Shown here piece by piece: positions 38,322 to 50,610 of a DNA stretch of 64,000 nucleotides (the stretch's first letter is position 1; each line of letters starts with the position of its first letter). The notes under the pieces were generated by a model, which made no database searches, had not been told where the DNA came from, and saw only the letters and a list, made by a program, of their open reading frames with translations. The position numbers were made by a program, and so were the translations under genes. This DNA comes from Ooceraea biroi (taxonomy: Eukaryota; Arthropoda; Insecta; Hymenoptera; Formicidae). The stretch lies in the NCBI RefSeq assembly GCF_003672135.1, contig NC_039506.1, positions 16,678,001 to 16,742,000 on the forward strand, written 5' to 3'.

Positions 38322-41281
38322 ATTCCAATCACGTTGTGCGCCACCCCCGCCGGGGTGGGCGGAGGGATAAGGAATGCGAATATAATCGATCCTTAACTTC
38401 GCGGAGAATGCATGGAGAGCCGAGAGTTTAAGTGGGGTTTCGTATCCAAAACCAATCTTCCCCGCTATAATATTCCGCTTCGGTATAATAGCAATATTCC
38501 TCCGTAATTAGACGCCTCTCAGGGCAATCTATTACGGCGCGGTTTATTAGCGACCTTAAATGCGCGGAAATGCGCGACGAAACGCGGCTCGCAGGGATGA
38601 CAATCGCGCGATCGGGCCCTGGATTAGGCCCTCTGCAAGTATCTTCGATGTTAAGGGATTCATTCCCCATCCATCGACCGTTTCCAAGTCGGAGAGTACT
38701 CTTTGAAGTTCTCTCGATTACACGTCCCTCTTCTTTTCTTTTTCTTTTTTCGTTTTCGTCGATGGCACACGTCGCTCATTAAATATATACATCCGCGTGG
38801 CGGGCTACGTGATCGGAATTCCCGAATGTATCCCGCGAAGTTACGCGCGGCTACAGGCACATCGAATTTTTTCCTCGTCCGAAGTGTTTCGCGGTAACGA
38901 CACGCAAAAAGAACCACAACTCTAACCGAGTTTCTTCCCCGGCCATAGAACTCTCCTCTACCGCGAACTTTCCGAAACGCGCGGCCATGTGAAGTTTCGA
39001 CTGCTCTACATTCGCCCCTCGCATGCCTTATTTGAATATCGCAGCCGCGAACAATATAGCGTCGCTCTGTGTGTGGACGGCTCTAGCCGGATTTCAGAGC
39101 GTTTCCACCGAATTCCTCCAGACGTTGAATATAAAGGGTGCATCCGTTAGAGCCGACAATATCGATAAAAGCGCCGCAAAAATTGCCAGCGACGAGGAAA
39201 GAGTTGCCAAAAAAGGATCTCGGTGTGCGAGCACGCTGCGTTGCTTTTGCGGAATCTTTTGAGTATTTTTTCTCGGGGGTAGTATAGCATATTTAATGTC
39301 TGTTACACCCTTGTTGCGTCGGGGCGCGTGCGTCAATGTACAGTCCACGATACAGTTTATGGATACATCGAAACTGTACGCTTCGAGTCACCGTTATATT
39401 GCGGGGGAAAATTATATTTAGAACTCCGGTAGTATCAGTTTTCAAGCGAGAATGAAATAGTTCCGCTGCCGGATCGACGCAGTTTGGAATAACAAAGCAG
39501 TGTCGTGGCGTGAAATGTAGCTTACGTGGGGCGGAGAATGGAAACAGGGCAGAAAATGCACTACTGATTCGATCTGTCACTTCATTGTTTATCGAGACCT
39601 ACATGCCGATAAAGTCGAGATTTATCGGATAAGATAGGAGAGACGAAGGAAGAGAACGTGAGGCAGCCCTCGATAAAATCTGGCGACGTATCTGGCGCGT
39701 CGCTATTTCTTATCGTGTCGTTTGCAAATCAGTAATCGCGAACCAATAATTAACAGTTAACACACACGGGACACAAACAATCATAAACTGAAAGTCCTTT
39801 ACATTTTAAATAAAAACCCGGCGCTATTTGTAGAGAGTGCAATTTGCAAACTGTGATATTACTTCTGCGCGCGAGCATCACCAACGTTCAATTAAGCCGC
39901 GACGTTTATCCATTCATGAAGCTATTAACTTCTCGCCACGTGCTGTTGATTAATCCGTCGGCGGTGGAGGAACAGAAGGCACAGAAGAAGAGGGGGTGGA
40001 ATCAGAGGGGAGAGCATATTGACACTGGCGGACGGTTTTTAGACCTTCGCTCTTTTAATTTTTCGATTATCGTTCCGCGCGACTAATGGCACGTCCGCGA
40101 GCTCTTAGGGGAGTCACCCCCGTATCAGCCACCCCCGTCGCCGCCCTTTTTCGTAGGGGAAAGAAGGGAGTATAAAAATGCTCGGATGCGGCTCGCTTAA
40201 CGAGCAACAGCGTCCACCGACTGTTTCTCCCCTCGGTAGGTCTCGGGCGACAACACTGTGGCAAATTAAATTAAATCCGCCTACGGGGCATGGCATACGG
40301 ATCGATAGATTTTCATTTGGCGTGCGGCGAGTTCCGATTGGGACGGAGAAGAGCGCGAACGCGCGCGGGACGGGAATGCATACGGGGGAAAGGGAGTAGA
40401 GGGTTAGAGACAGGATGCCACACAGGGGAAGGACGGGACACGTGGGCGGGAAAGCGACGGGAAAAAGAGCGGGGAAGAAAGAGGGAGGCGGAGGAAAAAG
40501 AGAAGAGAATGATGAGGGCAAAGTGAAAATATTGCCTCGCGGCCCGCAGCCCGAGTTTTCCACCTAGCGTACCCCCCTCGTCGCTCGCCGAGATCCACGA
40601 TCCTCGCAGCCACCCGACCGCCCACCCTGTCGTTTCTCTTTCGTTCTATCGCCGCCGGAGAATTTCCTCGCTTAATCTGCCGATTTATTCGCCAATCACG
40701 CAGTTCGTCCTGAATTCTTTCGCTGCGTCACTCCGCCGAGGCCTTCGAGGGTAAACGTCTGGATTTAAGATCCTGGCTCGTGTAATAATCACTTGCCTGT
40801 GCCGTGCCCCGACACGGCGGACCGCTAGGATAATCATTAAATTATCCGAGCAGAAGTTAGGCTCGGCGAAATATCGCGAGCCGGAGAGCTCTCCCGCCGT
40901 TCGAGTCGAGTATGTTTACTCGAACTGCACGACTGCGAGAGCAGCAAACTTCGGATTTCGAGAACAGCTCGGGGAACTCGCTCCAGTAGCAGTAGTCTAA
41001 TAAACTCGAATGCTGTAAGCTATCCGAAACGGCGAATGCGACGAACGGAGCCAAATAGAAACGGGGGATGATCGGCGGCCCGCCTCGGTGCTCCTGCCTT
41101 CTCTCGTCGCAAAGGGGAAATCCCTTTGCGCGTGAAACTTAATTTTATTATGAACCTCAAAGCGGTAACCAGCGTTCGAAGTCTGGAACGACACAAAACG
41201 GCGACGAGGCGCATTACCGTTTTGCGTGAGAGGGAGAACACAATTCGCCGTGCGCATTCGGTGACGTGTGACAACCCTGTG

Positions 41282-41283
<2 letters not shown>

Positions 41284-41313
<30 letters not shown>
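41284..41313. repeat. (AC)15 dinucleotide repeat
   Basis: Fifteen pure AC units followed by gtgcgcgcgcg, forming an extended alternating purine-pyrimidine block of about 40 bases. It could take left-handed form and is likely polymorphic. Confidence 0.97.
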
Positions 41314-41319
<6 letters not shown>

Positions 41320-43022
41320 GCGCGGGACGTGTTAATACTTCCGCCTTAAGTATATTTGATGCCGTGAAACGTCGGGGAGAGCCCCCGAAAGTTCAAAAAG
41401 TGCTCGAGGACTTGTTCGAGCTGAAGACTAATAAAGGCAAAGAACATCGTAGGCTAAGAAGGTAAACGCGGTAGAGATAAGGGTGGTAGTGTAGGGAGGG
41501 AGGGAGGATGGAGAAGAGAGGGAAGGGAGAAGGCTAAGGAGACGCGCGGATGCGTCTCTCTGCAGGTCGGCCTGGGATGTTCAAACAAATGAGAAGAGAG
41601 GAGGTTAAAGTCCTCAGAGCGAGAAAGTAATTAACTCGGCGCGCGGAAGCTCCCTCCGCGAAGGGTGCAGAAGGGGAGAGGGGGCGAGCGGACGGGAGCA
41701 GTAAAATTCGTTATTACCGAGCTTAATGGCGCGACTCAAAAATGTTTAATCTACCTTCATCCCGCGTCTGTGGTCCTTCCGCCTTTTGACTTTGGACCAT
41801 AGGACAGACCACTGCGGGAAACGCCGCGGGTTTTCCACGGTCCACGGGTGGCCGGGGTGCTTTTTACTGCGCGTCATTTCCGGCATACTTTGGTAACCAC
41901 TTAATTGTCCGCTTTTTACATTTACGCCGGCCGACAAAGAGAAGAGAAAATCGTGCGGTTGACGGCGTGCTGGGATGACGACCAGTAGTAATCTTAGTGG
42001 TCTTCCCTTTTCTTCGTCTGCCGTCACGGGCATCTTGGGATATTCTGTGACCGCGGGGTGGCAAACACCACCGAGCGAATCCTCGGCTCGATCAGTTTGT
42101 TCTAAAGAGATATTTCTGCTTGCTGGATGAGAATAATCGATTTTGCAGGAGGACAATAGATCTAGTCGGTGACATTTTCGGTTACTTTTCTCTTTGCATT
42201 TAATTGAATTATCAATGTAACACGTATAGATTCCATGTGATTTCTGTTATAGATATTCTATTTATAAATAGCAAACAACTGACAAATGTTGTTCACTTGA
42301 TATCCTTTTGGAAAATTCAGGCTGAAATGGGGAACGATGAAAGACTAAAATACGCGAGTCTTTTGTGAAAATAGTTACATCAAATCCATAATTTCTGAGT
42401 TTTATTTCCAAATACGAATTAAAAAACAGAAAAATGGTCACCGAATTATAGAAAAGTATGATATATTCCTAGAAGCAGCACCGGAGCAACATGTTTAGCA
42501 GCAACAGCTACTTCTTGCGATCTCGTTATTTTCAAAAATAATGCAAAAATCATGACAAAGTAACGTTATTTTGCGGGCTCCCGTTATGGAGTGGCAGCGC
42601 GCTTCGTTCCACGTTCATTACACAACGTTGTGCATCGCGCGGCATTAAAGAATCGTGCCTTTAATAGTCCACGGTCGATGATACGTCAGGACGATCCGAG
42701 ATGGAAGTTCATCTCGTGGTGCGGCTGCAGCATCGTGCGGATACGGGAATCGCATGCTGGATACGCGGCGGGAACGCCCATGGGAACTCATTCGCTACCG
42801 CGGAATTCTCTAACCACCGATGCAATCTCGTAGCTCGTCGTGTCTCATCCGCCCTTATATCGCTCGGCGCTTTAAATTCAGAGGGCACGGTTTCCGTTTT
42901 ACATATCATCCCGTGCGCGTTATATCATGCAACGCGGGGTAGGGGGGGTGCGTTGCAAATTTTTTTCCCCTCCCGCTGAATTACGAGGGTAACGCGCACG
43001 CGAGCGAGAGGATGAGGAAGGA

Positions 43023-43044
43023 AGAGAGAGAGAGAGAGAGAGAG
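43023..43044. repeat. (AG)11 dinucleotide repeat
   Basis: Eleven AG units followed by cgcgct. Pure and short. Confidence 0.95.
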
Positions 43045-43866
43045 CGCGCTAATTGCCCATTGTCCATCTCGTTGCTTCGTGCTCCATTGTATAGCGGCGT
43101 TTATCTCTACATTCTGGATGAATATACACGCCCCCCGAAATTTGGCTCATTTAGCAAAACACCGAAATCGTAGATATCACGCGGTTGCGCCCTCGTGGCA
43201 TCATGCAATCGACTCCGATATTAATAATTGCCTGTGAGAGCAATGTCCGCAATCAGTTTTTTTGAAATATTCACTCGAAGCTCGTATTTTATTATAGAAG
43301 CGATTTTGAATCCAGTTTAGAATTCTGAAATGTAACCATAGTCGTTGCGTTAAAATTTAATAATTGCACTCGTATTAATCTGTTCTTCCACGAATAATGC
43401 TTTCTAACGAAAATGAGCCAAAAATATGGGTTATGATGTAATGCATAATTGCTTTTTTAATTCCAAATTCCAATGATATTTTAAATGCAGCATTCGTCAA
43501 ATGACTTCCGTTTAAAAGTAAAAAATTAAGTGAATTAGAAAATTGCTCGGGAGCGAAAGAACCGAGAGAAAGCAGAATCAGTTCCTTTGTTAAAAATTCA
43601 CGTTCTCCCGGGTTCTTCCGTCTCCTACGAAAATCGCAGAAAATTTCTCTCTGTAGATTTAATTAAAGGGATGACCCAAAATGCCGTCGGGCTGAAGTAA
43701 GAAACAGCATAGTTAGCTAAATCGGGAACGGTATCTTCGCGAGCCATCGTCACTCCGCGGATTCGATCGCGTGACTATCAAGTGTCCAACTTTAGCGCCA
43801 ATTACCGATAGATTCTACGGAATTCTCACCGTGTAAAGGCGAATTACGCTTTCGTTCGAACGGGAA

Positions 43867-43885
43867 GCAGCAGCAGCAGCAGCAG
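43867..43885. repeat. (CAG)6 trinucleotide repeat
   Basis: Six CAG units preceded by a G. On the minus strand they read CTG and lie 20 bases past the stop of the weak coding candidate 43906-44487; read through in that frame they would give poly-Cys, which argues against use as coding sequence beyond the stop. Confidence 0.92.
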
Positions 43886-43905
43886 AGATACGCGGACGAT
43901 TTTCA

Positions 43906-44487
43906 TTAGCCGATCCTCGTGATCGACGAGCGTTCATTAGAATGCGAACGCGACGACGAGCGGCGAGAATCTATCTCGAGAAAATTCGGATTGCCGTGCA
44001 GAAACTGTTTCCAACTTTCCAAAAGCGAGTTGGAGTTTATGTTCAGTTTATGTTCGCGAAAAGAATACGATCGCAACTCCGACCGCTCGCCGCTCGCGAC
44101 GAGACCTCGTGACGAAACCTCAAGTGACTCCTCCTCCGATTGTCCTGGGCTTTCTTCAGATTTCCAAGGGTTGTTTCGCGGAGACGCGGCAGCCTTTTCT
44201 GTCTCGATAACCGAGTCGCAGCCAGTTAGGACGCGGTGGTTCCTCACGTAACTGTCGCAAACCGTTGGCAACTGGTCCCGACAAGCTGCTGCATTTTGTA
44301 GGTCAGCACTGGATTCGCCAGTGAGGGTGGTTGACAGTTTCGGTGGTGACGCGGAGGGAACGCGGTGAGACGCGGGGGTGAGAGGTGAGCGGGAAGTAGT
44401 CGAGAGGCGACGCGGGTTGTACGTGTCGCGAACAATGGCCTCGAGGGTACACGGCAACCTGATGTCACTTCCTGCGTCGGTGAAACC
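43906..44487 (-). CDS. Weak candidate coding exon, unknown product
   Basis: A minus-strand frame open for about 193 codons between stops, with no ATG near its upstream end. If it is real, it is a terminal exon entered by splicing. Its residue make-up is less Arg/Pro-biased than most open frames here: it is Ser-rich (about one residue in six) with an acidic patch (SEESPGQSEEESLEV) in the middle and a Ser/Arg-rich end (SRRSSSRSHSNERSS) before the stop. No domain, signal peptide or membrane segment is visible. An acceptor-like cag lies in minus-strand sequence gacgcag near 44474, with a poor pyrimidine tract. Against it, the plus strand is also open for about 110 codons over the same bases. I do not recognise the product. 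Confidence 0.2.
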   Translation of the reverse strand, partial: GFTDAGSDIRLPCTLEAIVRDTYNPRRLSTTSRSPLTPASHRVPSASPPKLSTTLTGESSADLQNAAACRDQLPTVCDSYVRNHRVLTGCDSVIETEKAAASPRNNPWKSEESPGQSEEESLEVSSRGLVASGERSELRSYSFREHKLNINSNSLLESWKQFLHGNPNFLEIDSRRSSSRSHSNERSSITRIG

Positions 44488-47400
44488 GCCCTAATTGTCC
44501 CCAACCGTACTCACCGACCATCCACCATCTCTCTGGCAGCGCTCGCATTGCGAAACTTTGTAGTCTCTTCAGTTATCTGTTTACTTAGCTCGCGGGGGAT
44601 GGACTCCGAGACAAAAAGTCCGCGCGGCGAACGAGGGAGACACTTATCGTGAATCCGGTTCTTGTCATATCGTGAAATAACTTTTTATAATGCAAGATAG
44701 ATATTTTTAAAAGAGATTCCAAATCTCTCTTTCTCTCTCTCTTTTTTATCGAACGTGATTGAACGGAATGCGAATTGTTTTAGGCATTCTAGAATGAATC
44801 TGCTCAAAATTATGAGATTCTCGTATCTAAACGATTACAGATTTAACGCTACGCGCGACAGGCGTAAAAGACAAAGGATATCAAGGGTAGATGAGACAGT
44901 GCGGTGCCTCATTTCACGCGATAATGAACTTCGATGCCACATTAGGCTCTAAGAGGATATTCATGAGCCGATTATACCGGCGCGCAGCTGTATAATTAGA
45001 ATGACACAATGTGTTAATTACCTGCATAATTTATGAAATAATTTTAACCGCAAAATATGCAATAATCCACCGGCGACATCTTCGCGTATGTACACTCGCG
45101 ATGACTCGCATCAGTGAATTGGACGGAAATCACACGGAAATCCCATGTGTTAAATTTGCAATGCGTAAACACGTAGCGTGGCGCAATGGACCAGGCAACG
45201 TGAATGTTAACCGTGGGGACCAGACGAGGGTGTGCACAATGCGTGCCTCGTAACACAGCGAGGAGTCGTAAGGTCATCTTAACTCCTCCTTATTTTCAAT
45301 CTTATTCCGGTGAGTCTGAGATGTAGCGGCTCTCGACACGTACGCTTCTCGCTTCTCGTTTCCAGAATGACCCATCCGCGACGCCACGTCAAAGTCGGTT
45401 TTACGGTGAGGAGTTTCCCCAACCTCACGGGGAGTTACGTTCGCCATTCCCACGTGTGACAAAGTGCGGTGTAAGAGAGACGTAAGAAAATAGCCTGGTT
45501 CGCCATACTCGCTGGCGTTTATATTTTCCGACGAGGAAACGCGATGAGTTCTACTATTCCCTGGAAAATGTGTTAATGATGTAAGGGACAGAGAACTCTG
45601 TTTGCACCATTGGAAGGGTTTTCGGGGAACGATAGCTCGATTAAACAAATTCAGATCTGAAATCGTGCTAGGACAGTTCGCGCGGTATAGAAACGTTACG
45701 GTAGTGCTCGACTATCTCGTTAAAATGGAAGATTAAATGTTAAATGGCATTCATTGCGGCCACGTTCGCAGCGACGCCGCGCTATTCATAAACCAACCGT
45801 TTATTCCAGTGGCTTCCCTCGTTGTACCTATTCATCTGTACTATTTCCACCGAGCTCGCGTCGGCTTTATTTAAATTCCAAGCATCCTAATGTAATTTAC
45901 GGTGAAAAAGGCTACGCGGCCGGTCTCGATGTGCAAATCTCATCAGATTTCGGCGTGGACCAAAGAAAACTCTTAAACCACACGCACGAACGTACGCGTG
46001 CGAATTTTATTTATTGAGAAAACAGTTTCACTTAAATTTTTGCGTATGTTCACTCTTTCGAAAGATGTTTCTACTATTGTGAGAGTATGTCGATTAATTA
46101 GTAATGGGTTATTTGATCGATTCAGTTTTATCAGGAAATCCATTGATCTTTTGACAGTGTGTCGCTCGTTGATCCATTTAACAGCCCCGTTCTCTAAAAT
46201 CCCGAGATCCGACTAGATGAGGGCGGCTGAAACCTCGATAACAAACGAGCCGCGATTTGCATCATGTCCCCACCCCCTTTCTCTGCCCATTTTCTCTCAA
46301 TCAGGATCACCCACCCTTTCTTCTTTGAGGCTTATTTGATCAGTCTCGACAAGACGTTTCGTGTTTTTTATCGATAGGGGTTTGCCGGGGCTTCTTTCAA
46401 ATTTAAATAAGGCTGACGTGTCGCAAATTGCCGAGGCATAAAACAAAGTTGCTGGAAGGAAGGCTCGGGGTGAGTATCGAGCGACCGTGAAATCCCTTAT
46501 CCGCACAGTTGAGAATCAAATTTACGTTACGTAATTAATCCGCAGAACGTCGTCTGATTTATCGCAAAATTACGTGCGGAGCTTCTGCTTCCGCTCACGA
46601 CGCGCTACTTTGATTTTTATTGAGATCACAAACTTGCTCGACTTTTAAACTATTTTCTAAAACAAACGGCATTGTGCTGCAGTTACCAAAAGTCAAAAAT
46701 GAAAGAACTGTAAAATACTTATTTCGAACATTTCACGAATAGAGTCTAGTATCGAGTGTCCTGTCACTGCAGATTTCGCTCACACCCTCGCTGAGCGTGT
46801 ACAAGTTTACATAACGGTGCCGGTAAACATTATCTCTGCCGCAGCGAAGATTATCCGAATCGAGTTTCTGCGATTCGCCCGTACGCATTTTATGGCGTTA
46901 GAAAGGTTTTGACTGTATGTGCATTTCATCACGACCAGTGTGGCGGTTTTGGCGCGCGCTGAATGGCACCGCACTAATACCGAGTAATGCTCTTACGGCT
47001 TTTAACGTATTAAAACTTTTATTTACGTGTAATACCGTTTGCAGTATGCAACGCTGCAACGCGAGAAAGAATTTCCCGTGTTTGTCTTGCATGCGGATTG
47101 TTCAGGCTTCGCTCTGTTCGCTCTGTTCGGCATCCGCGATCGAACGTTGTCTTGGACAAGTCTTGAACAGTCTCATTTTCTCAATGAGCTTCCCTTTGAC
47201 TCGCCTGCGTTTTTCATGCGTGTGAAACTCCACATACAGATAAACTACGCTCTGGGCGGATTTATTAATTCGCCGTATCCGTTTTGCGCCGGATTCATAT
47301 CCGCCGTAGGAATGATGAACTAAGGGTTGTAGCTCGTGCTGATATCGTGCCGACCATACGGAGAGATCGGTTATCCCTGTGCAACGGTTGAGCTATGATC

Positions 47401-50296
47401 ATTTAACAGCGTATCAAGGTATATCGTAACGCTTTGTAATGCAAACGCGCTGTAAATTCTGCTCGCAGTAATGCGTAAGTAATGCTGCTTTAATCCATCA
47501 CTTTAATATGTAACATATATTTTAATAAAGCGAGGGAGGTGTGTGCACATTACTGCATCATTCCGCGACGGACGACACGACGATCTCAGACCCTTCCGCG
47601 TGGCTAATTCGTTCGGGAGTTCGTCAGAGGGTGCAACAAAGCGTGTCGAGCGTTTCGCGAGCGTCGTTAATATTGTCCGCAATCTTGTAGCGGGTCCGAG
47701 CGCGCTTTCCAAACTTTCCGCAAACAATTAACGAACTGCGAGCGCTCATTGCGCGCATTCGTGAGCCGCGGCACTTAAATACGTGTCAGCCGGCCCGACA
47801 CTCGACGTCGACCGGCAACTCCATGCAAACTATTTCGTGGCGACTGAATAGCTCGGAGAGCTCGAGCTAACGACGCTTTAGCAGTCACCCAGGCCTCGCC
47901 ACCCCCGTTCGCGTCCGCCGATCCCACAGAGGCTTACGTGTTTATTAACCCTGGCGCTCTCGAGCCGCCACCCCTTGCGCCACCTCCCCCGAGAGAGGAC
48001 CTCGCGGACTCCGCTGGATTTTAACTTGATATTGTCCCAGTCTGTGATTACGTGGATTGAACCTTTTGCGATTCCTTTTGCGGGATGAACTTCTGGAACA
48101 TCGACGATGATTAATACAGCAATATATGATATTTTGTATGGCGTTTTGAAGAAAAGTATCTGACGATAAAGTAATAATGTTGGGAAGAGCTGCGGATTGA
48201 AATAAAATTTTCGGTTTCCCAGCAGTGCTGCCTTTGCGCATATGAGACTGGATATTCGCAAACGTATATATACGCTTACGCTCAACCGCACAATGTCTAC
48301 ATTTAGTAGCGCGGCTACGCTCCCTCTGAACTTCAAACGTTCCAATACTCGCGCACCCGGCCAAATAGATTGAGATTAGAAGCGGTCCGTTATTGCGAAT
48401 TACTATGTACTTGAAATTGTATGAGGCATAGCAATCGAGGTGCGAGAGTACCGATAAGCCCGCTCGCGCTATTAATCCGAGAATATTCGCGATTCGCGAG
48501 CGGCCGATAAAATTCCGCGCAAGAATTAACAGGATTCTCGGGAAAAGAACGGTGAATGAATGAACTCTTCTGATCTGTCAATCCAGCGGATTGCTGGACT
48601 CGGTCGGCGGTTTTCGATCGGACGATCGAACCAACGGACCGCAATTCCGCGGGTCTCCGCAGCGCGCGGCGCAGTTATGGATGAGATTCCTCCGTTACCT
48701 CGCGAAATCCGCATGCAATTTCTTGACGACACGCGCGCGCGCGGTCATTTTTCTCTGTCGTCTCGAGGAAACGGCGCGCGGTCTAAGTAACGATGCGAAT
48801 GTAAATTCCGTATGCATGAAAAGAATAATTACGTTTAGCGGCCCGATTGTATTCGCCGCACGTTAAATGCACATTGAAGCCTGGTGGTGGCGCGCTCCTT
48901 TCACGTCGCGCGCACTTCGCGGGCTTCAGCGCGGATTTTTATTTGCCCCGTGCTTTCCTCGCAATGCTCATCAGGAGAAAGATATTTAAGGCTTCCCCCC
49001 GCACCCTCACTCCGCCGACAATTTTATATCCACCGTCACGGACTCTGATCGGAGAGCGGGAGAGAAATTCACTTTCGTCTATTAATCGAGAGAACGACGA
49101 TCGTTCGCCAGGTTGCAGGCATTTTATTTCTCGCTTTTCGTTACTTTTTCTTATGTCCAAGTGCGCGCGGGCACTCCTCGCCGAAAATACGGCAACCGCC
49201 GGAAAGAAGCGAATATATCCGTGACACTCGCAGACTCTTCCGATATCTTTCCCATGTTAATTTTATTCCCGCGCTAAGCGTGCGTCCGGCGTGCCGGTTG
49301 GCCGCGGGACTATTAATAAAAATTTCCTGCGCTTTATTCCCGGTCGACCGCACCTCGTAAACTCTCAGGGGTGAGTTCGTCCTTCTTCCACTCGTCCTTT
49401 CCTCGTTTCTTTCGCCGTCTCTTTATGACCAGCCGGCCGCCTACCCCTTTTCTCGCGCCCTCTTCCTCCTTCCGTTCCTTCCGTCCCTCGCTCGGACGTT
49501 CGCGAATGTAAGTGCAGCAAAAATTGTCGTCGCGAGTATCGCAAAACCCGCGCCATTAATTTTAAATCCAAGTAAGTCACCTCTGCCGGGGACAGTGACT
49601 AATGACTCATATAACCGGCGCGGGCGCTCGGTACCGTCAGACGGTCCGGTCGTCTCTTTAGCCACGAAGAAGCGCCGAGGGGGACTGATCTTCGCTGAGA
49701 GGCGTCGAGGGTGTGCTTCGTGATTCATAGAGTCCAACTTTTCTCGCCCCCTCGAGATTTGAAGAGTTCGCGCCGGTGACTGATTATTATCTCGTCAGTC
49801 CCGCGTCTTGCAGGCGCGCGTTCAGCAGGCTGATGCGTCGCGACGCTAATTACAAAATCCCGTCGGAGGATTTTAATTGTTTCCCTCTCCTTCTCCACCC
49901 TGCGGAGCGCCGCCGCCGGGGGTTAATTACGGGTGGATGAAGAGTAGCCTCGACCGCGTCACGCTTGTAAATCGCGCGACTTTGTCGCGCGTTCTGTTAT
50001 TTTCGCTGGACGCATCACCATTGATCGCGCTAACGACGTGGCGGAGGTGTTAAACTGCTTAGATAAAATTTATTGTTTTATTAGCGTTACAGCGCGAGGA
50101 GATCGAAGGGTCAGGAAACCATCCATTTACGACGTGCGAATGAACATCGCGCGTGAATTGCGCCCGCAGCGCGAATAATCGCAGTCGCGCCATCATATAT
50201 CGACCCAGGAAAAGCGCGGAAAATCCGCACCGGCCAGAAATATATATGTATATGCCGAGATGAACAATTCGCTGCAACTTCGTATTTAATCGTCCA

Positions 50297-50323
50297 GCCG
50301 GTCGACCGGCCAGTCGGCCGGCC
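50297..50323. repeat. Two neighbouring GC-rich palindromes
   Basis: A perfect 14-base palindrome gccggtcgaccggc (50297-50310) is followed six bases later by ggccggcc (50316-50323). Together they make a small GC-rich fold-back cluster. Confidence 0.8.
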
Positions 50324-50588
50324 AGCCACTCACCCTCTCCTCGCTCTCTCGCGCCACCCGTTGCGATCCTTCACAGCCCGCGGAGTACTAACTCGCGGAA
50401 CAACGGGAGGGAAACTCCGATAAGTCGTACGAACTACGTAATCCGCACTCGAGTTTCCTGAAGTCCCGGCAACGTCCCGGGCTTCCAGCCGCTTTGCGAA
50501 CTTATCCATCTAACGATTTGTCGGTATTATCGAATTTGCATGAATCCATCGGTACTCGGAGACTTTCACATTCGAATCCGAAAGGGGT

Positions 50589-50610
50589 GAGAGGGAGAGG
50601 GAGAGGGAGA
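50589..50610. repeat. (GGGAGA)n hexanucleotide repeat
   Basis: Three and a half hexamer units of the purine type, within a wholly purine-rich strand segment that continues into gggggtgagg. Confidence 0.85.

Larger units (their letters stand above)
38322..43866. other. Noncoding stretch, no gene recognised
   Basis: No supported gene. Contents include a pyrimidine run at 38730-38756, a G/A-rich domain at about 40380-40530 and another at 41480-41700, a small hairpin at 40801-40816 (gccgtg, loop, cacggc), and a TATA-like string at 40171. Composition changes sharply near 42170: CpG-rich sequence gives way to AT-rich sequence until about 42560, and again at 43080-43620. A 136-codon minus frame at 41746-42156 ends in a plausible-looking peptide but has no recognisable domain and no ATG at its upstream end. 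Confidence 0.5.

Noticed and set aside
40171..40215. TATA-like core promoter tataaaaa
   Set aside because: No initiator or downstream element at the expected spacing and no open frame that would make sense of it.
45178..45260. tRNA A-box-like string tggcgcaatgga
   Set aside because: No B-box, no cloverleaf pairing and no anticodon arm follow within tRNA distance.
45274..45648. 124-codon minus frame with balanced composition
   Set aside because: It reads more like protein than most frames, but has no domain and is within chance length; I could not support it as a gene.
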